A stretch of 64,000 nt of DNA from Myxococcales bacterium. Its GTDB lineage: Bacteria; Myxococcota_A; Bradymonadia; UBA7976; UBA1532. Location of the stretch: NCBI GenBank assembly GCA_020633435.1, contig JACKDP010000007.1:124001-188000 (forward strand). Reading direction: 5' to 3'. The notes under the pieces were generated by a model that was given only the letters and a program-made list of their open reading frames with translations, did no database searches and had not been told where the DNA came from. Both the position numbers and the translations under genes were made by a program. Every line of letters begins with the position of its first letter. Position 1 is the stretch's first letter. Shown in pieces: positions 62,573-64,000 of the stretch.

Positions 62573-63037
62573 TCACACCATGTCGAGGGGCTCGGTGATG
62601 CGATCGTAGATGGTCTTGCCGCCCGACTTGCGCGCCCGCAGGGCGATGCGGCGGTTGGGCCGGCGCTCGGTGAACGACACATGGACCCAGCTGCCGAACT
62701 CCTGGATCACCTGGTCGAAGTCGAGGCCCGAGTAGAAGGCGATCCAGTTGAAGACGGTGACGGGATCGTAGCCCCACACCTGGATGTCGGCGGCCTCGCC
62801 CTTGATGTGCTGGGAGCTCGAGGAGCCGCCCACCTTCTTGTTCACCTTCAGGGAGCGGTAGCCGCTCGAGATGGTGATGGGCACCCCGAACTGGGTGCGC
62901 ACCGGCTCCAGGACGTTGAGGGCCAGGGCCCGCAGGGACGCGATCTCGGTCTCGCCCGGGGTGTTGTCGTACCCGTACCGGGAGGCGGTCTGGGACACGG
63001 TGAACTCGGAGAGGGTGAAGTGCTCGGACAGCTTCAT
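62573..63037 (-). CDS. M15-family peptidase, copy 2
   Basis: 154 aa. Peptidase M15 (D,D-carboxypeptidase/endolysin-like): HFTLSEFTVSQTA, SSGYRSLKVNKKVGG, SQHIKGEAADI (zinc His and Asp) and GSWVHVSFTERRPNR (third zinc His). No signal peptide. Short M15 proteins of this kind are common as phage- or tailocin-type endolysins. It is a tandem paralogue of the upstream gene, whose stop it overlaps (ATGA). Confidence 0.85.
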   Translation of the reverse strand: MKLSEHFTLSEFTVSQTASRYGYDNTPGETEIASLRALALNVLEPVRTQFGVPITISSGYRSLKVNKKVGGSSSSQHIKGEAADIQVWGYDPVTVFNWIAFYSGLDFDQVIQEFGSWVHVSFTERRPNRRIALRARKSGGKTIYDRITEPLDMV

Positions 63038-63507
63038 GCGATGTCATCCCGGTCGAGAGGTTCGTAGACACGGGCGTAGCGGGTGGTGCCGTTGTGCCGA
63101 TAGGCCCGCAGCGCCATGTTCCGGTTCGGTCGCCGCTCGGTGAACGAGACGTGCACCCAGCTCCCGAACTCGTGAATGATCTGATCGTAGTCCAGCCCGG
63201 AGTAGAAGGCGATCCAGTTGTAGACGTCGGCGACGCCGTAGCCCCAGACCGTCACGTCCGCCGCCTCGCCCTGCATGTGCTGAGACGTCTGGGAGCCCCC
63301 CACGGCGCGGTTGACCTGCTGGGATCGGTAGCCGCTGATGACCGTGACGGGCACCGAGAAGTGCTCGCGCACGGGCTCCAGGATCTGCACGCAGAGGGCG
63401 CGCATCCGGCTGATGTGCAGGTTGCCGGGCTGGTTGGGCAGGCCGCGCCGCGCCGCCGTCTCCGAGCGGGTGAACTCGGCGAGGGTGAAGTGCGGCGAGA
63501 GCTTCAC
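63034..63507 (-). CDS. M15-family peptidase, copy 1
   Basis: 157 aa from GTG 63507. It has the same architecture as its neighbour: HFTLAEFTRSETA, SGYRSQQVNRAVGG, SQHMQGEAADV and GSWVHVSFTERRPNR. Its start overlaps the stop of the upstream lipoprotein gene (GTGA), and its stop overlaps the start of the other M15 gene. The three form one operon. Tandem duplication with moderate divergence. Confidence 0.85.
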   Translation of the reverse strand: MKLSPHFTLAEFTRSETAARRGLPNQPGNLHISRMRALCVQILEPVREHFSVPVTVISGYRSQQVNRAVGGSQTSQHMQGEAADVTVWGYGVADVYNWIAFYSGLDYDQIIHEFGSWVHVSFTERRPNRNMALRAYRHNGTTRYARVYEPLDRDDIA

Positions 63508-64000
63508 GGCAGCGGCTCCGCGGCCGGGGGCGGGCCGCCCTCGATGCGCGTCCACACGATGACGTCCTTGCTCTCAGGCAGCTCGGGCGTCGCGCCGTGG
63601 TACTCGGTGAACCGGTCGCCCTCGATGCCGTAGAGGTACTGGCCCGCGCTGGCGTCCGGCGGGATGGGCGGCCCCTGGATGGCCTTCAGGTTGTACCAGC
63701 GGAAGATCTGGTAGCGGCCGTCGGGGCTGCGCGAGAGCTCGAAGTCGGCGATGTGCGAGCGCTGGAGGAGGCCGTCGGCCCCGTAGTAGCTCACCACCTC
63801 GCGGGCGCCGGTGATCTCGCGGCGGATGAGGCGGTCAGCCCAGCGGGCCTCCCACAACCCCTGGATCTGCTGGAGATCGTAGGCGCCCTCGTTCTGGACG
63901 GGCGGCGGGGTGCAGGCCCCCTGGGCGCCGAGGAGGATCACCGCCACGGCCAGGAGCGCGGCGCGCAGCGGCCAGCGGGCGGCGGACTTCGTGTCGGGCG
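63504..64000 (-). CDS. Lipoprotein coupled to M15 peptidases (start beyond window)
   Basis: At least 165 aa are visible. The frame is open to the right edge. Upstream of the lipobox-like LLGAQGAC the text KSAARWPLRAALLAVAVIL is a signal sequence, so the start codon lies beyond base 64000 (an internal GTG at 63947 would remove the basic region). The mature part (YDLQQIQGLWEARWADRLIR, YLYGIEGDRFTEYHGATPEL) has no recognised family. It is translationally coupled to the M15 genes. Confidence 0.68.
   Translation of the reverse strand, partial: PDTKSAARWPLRAALLAVAVILLGAQGACTPPPVQNEGAYDLQQIQGLWEARWADRLIRREITGAREVVSYYGADGLLQRSHIADFELSRSPDGRYQIFRWYNLKAIQGPPIPPDASAGQYLYGIEGDRFTEYHGATPELPESKDVIVWTRIEGGPPPAAEPLP

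Noticed and set aside
62573..63507. Prophage
   Set aside because: Only two endolysin-like peptidases; no capsid, tail, integrase or terminase genes in the window.

Overview
This window comes from a very GC-rich bacterium of the Myxococcota/Bradymonadota type (former Deltaproteobacteria). The evidence is a dense set of predicted lipoproteins with Asp/Ala/Gly linkers after the lipobox, cysteine-rich DUF4215 and MopE-type repeats, a GYF_2-AgmX/PglI type protein, a TonB domain fused to a TonB-dependent receptor, and near-uniform G/C at third codon positions. No rRNA, tRNA, CRISPR array or prophage block was seen. About 52 genes are supported; most other long open frames are antisense shadows caused by the base composition.

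Layout. 0-9 kb: GYF_2 protein (cut by the left edge), two envelope proteins, a threonine pair (SDR-type threonine dehydrogenase, then threonyl-tRNA synthetase), a Cys-rich lipoprotein, a small alarmone hydrolase (MESH1-like) and a small ferredoxin-fold-like protein. 9-12 kb: a RAYT/Y1 (REP-associated) transposase gene next to a 33-nt hairpin, with a divergent lipoprotein. 11.6-17 kb: a 1582-aa polytopic membrane protein followed by mobA. 17-22 kb: S-adenosylhomocysteine hydrolase, then a TonB-dependent receptor with a downstream lipoprotein, and a VF530 protein. 22.7-25.7 kb: a DbpA-type helicase divergent from nhaA, which has a structured leader. 25.7-35 kb: mostly exported proteins, including a LysM/HExxH protein, a SEC-C protein and a CotH-kinase/lectin lipoprotein. 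35-37 kb: a NarL-type two-component pair. 37-46 kb: exported Cys-rich proteins and two tandem duplications (DUF4215 lipoproteins, DUF2202 ferritin-like proteins with a divergent TetR). 46-51 kb: the dabB-dabA inorganic-carbon pump with a divergent LysR regulator. 51-54.5 kb: a four-gene glycan-type operon (flavoprotein, GT2, polysaccharide deacetylase, small membrane protein). 54.5-64 kb: an amidohydrolase, a MopE-cytochrome lipoprotein with an apparent frameshift, a GntR regulator coupled to a C45 hydrolase behind paired palindromic operators, and a tandem pair of M15 peptidases.

The most notable signal is a dispersed 13-bp near-palindrome (consensus GGTRCYTGGCACC). I found nine copies between 1.2 and 17.7 kb and none in the remaining 46 kb. 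The copies surround the RAYT transposase gene. Seven lie inside genes, all on the coding strand and all in the same reading frame (V/A-P/L-G-T), using codons that are otherwise rare here. Other strong regulatory signals are the twin 11-bp palindromes before the GntR gene, the direct and inverted repeats between dabB and lysR, and the hairpins just before the nhaA ribosome binding site.
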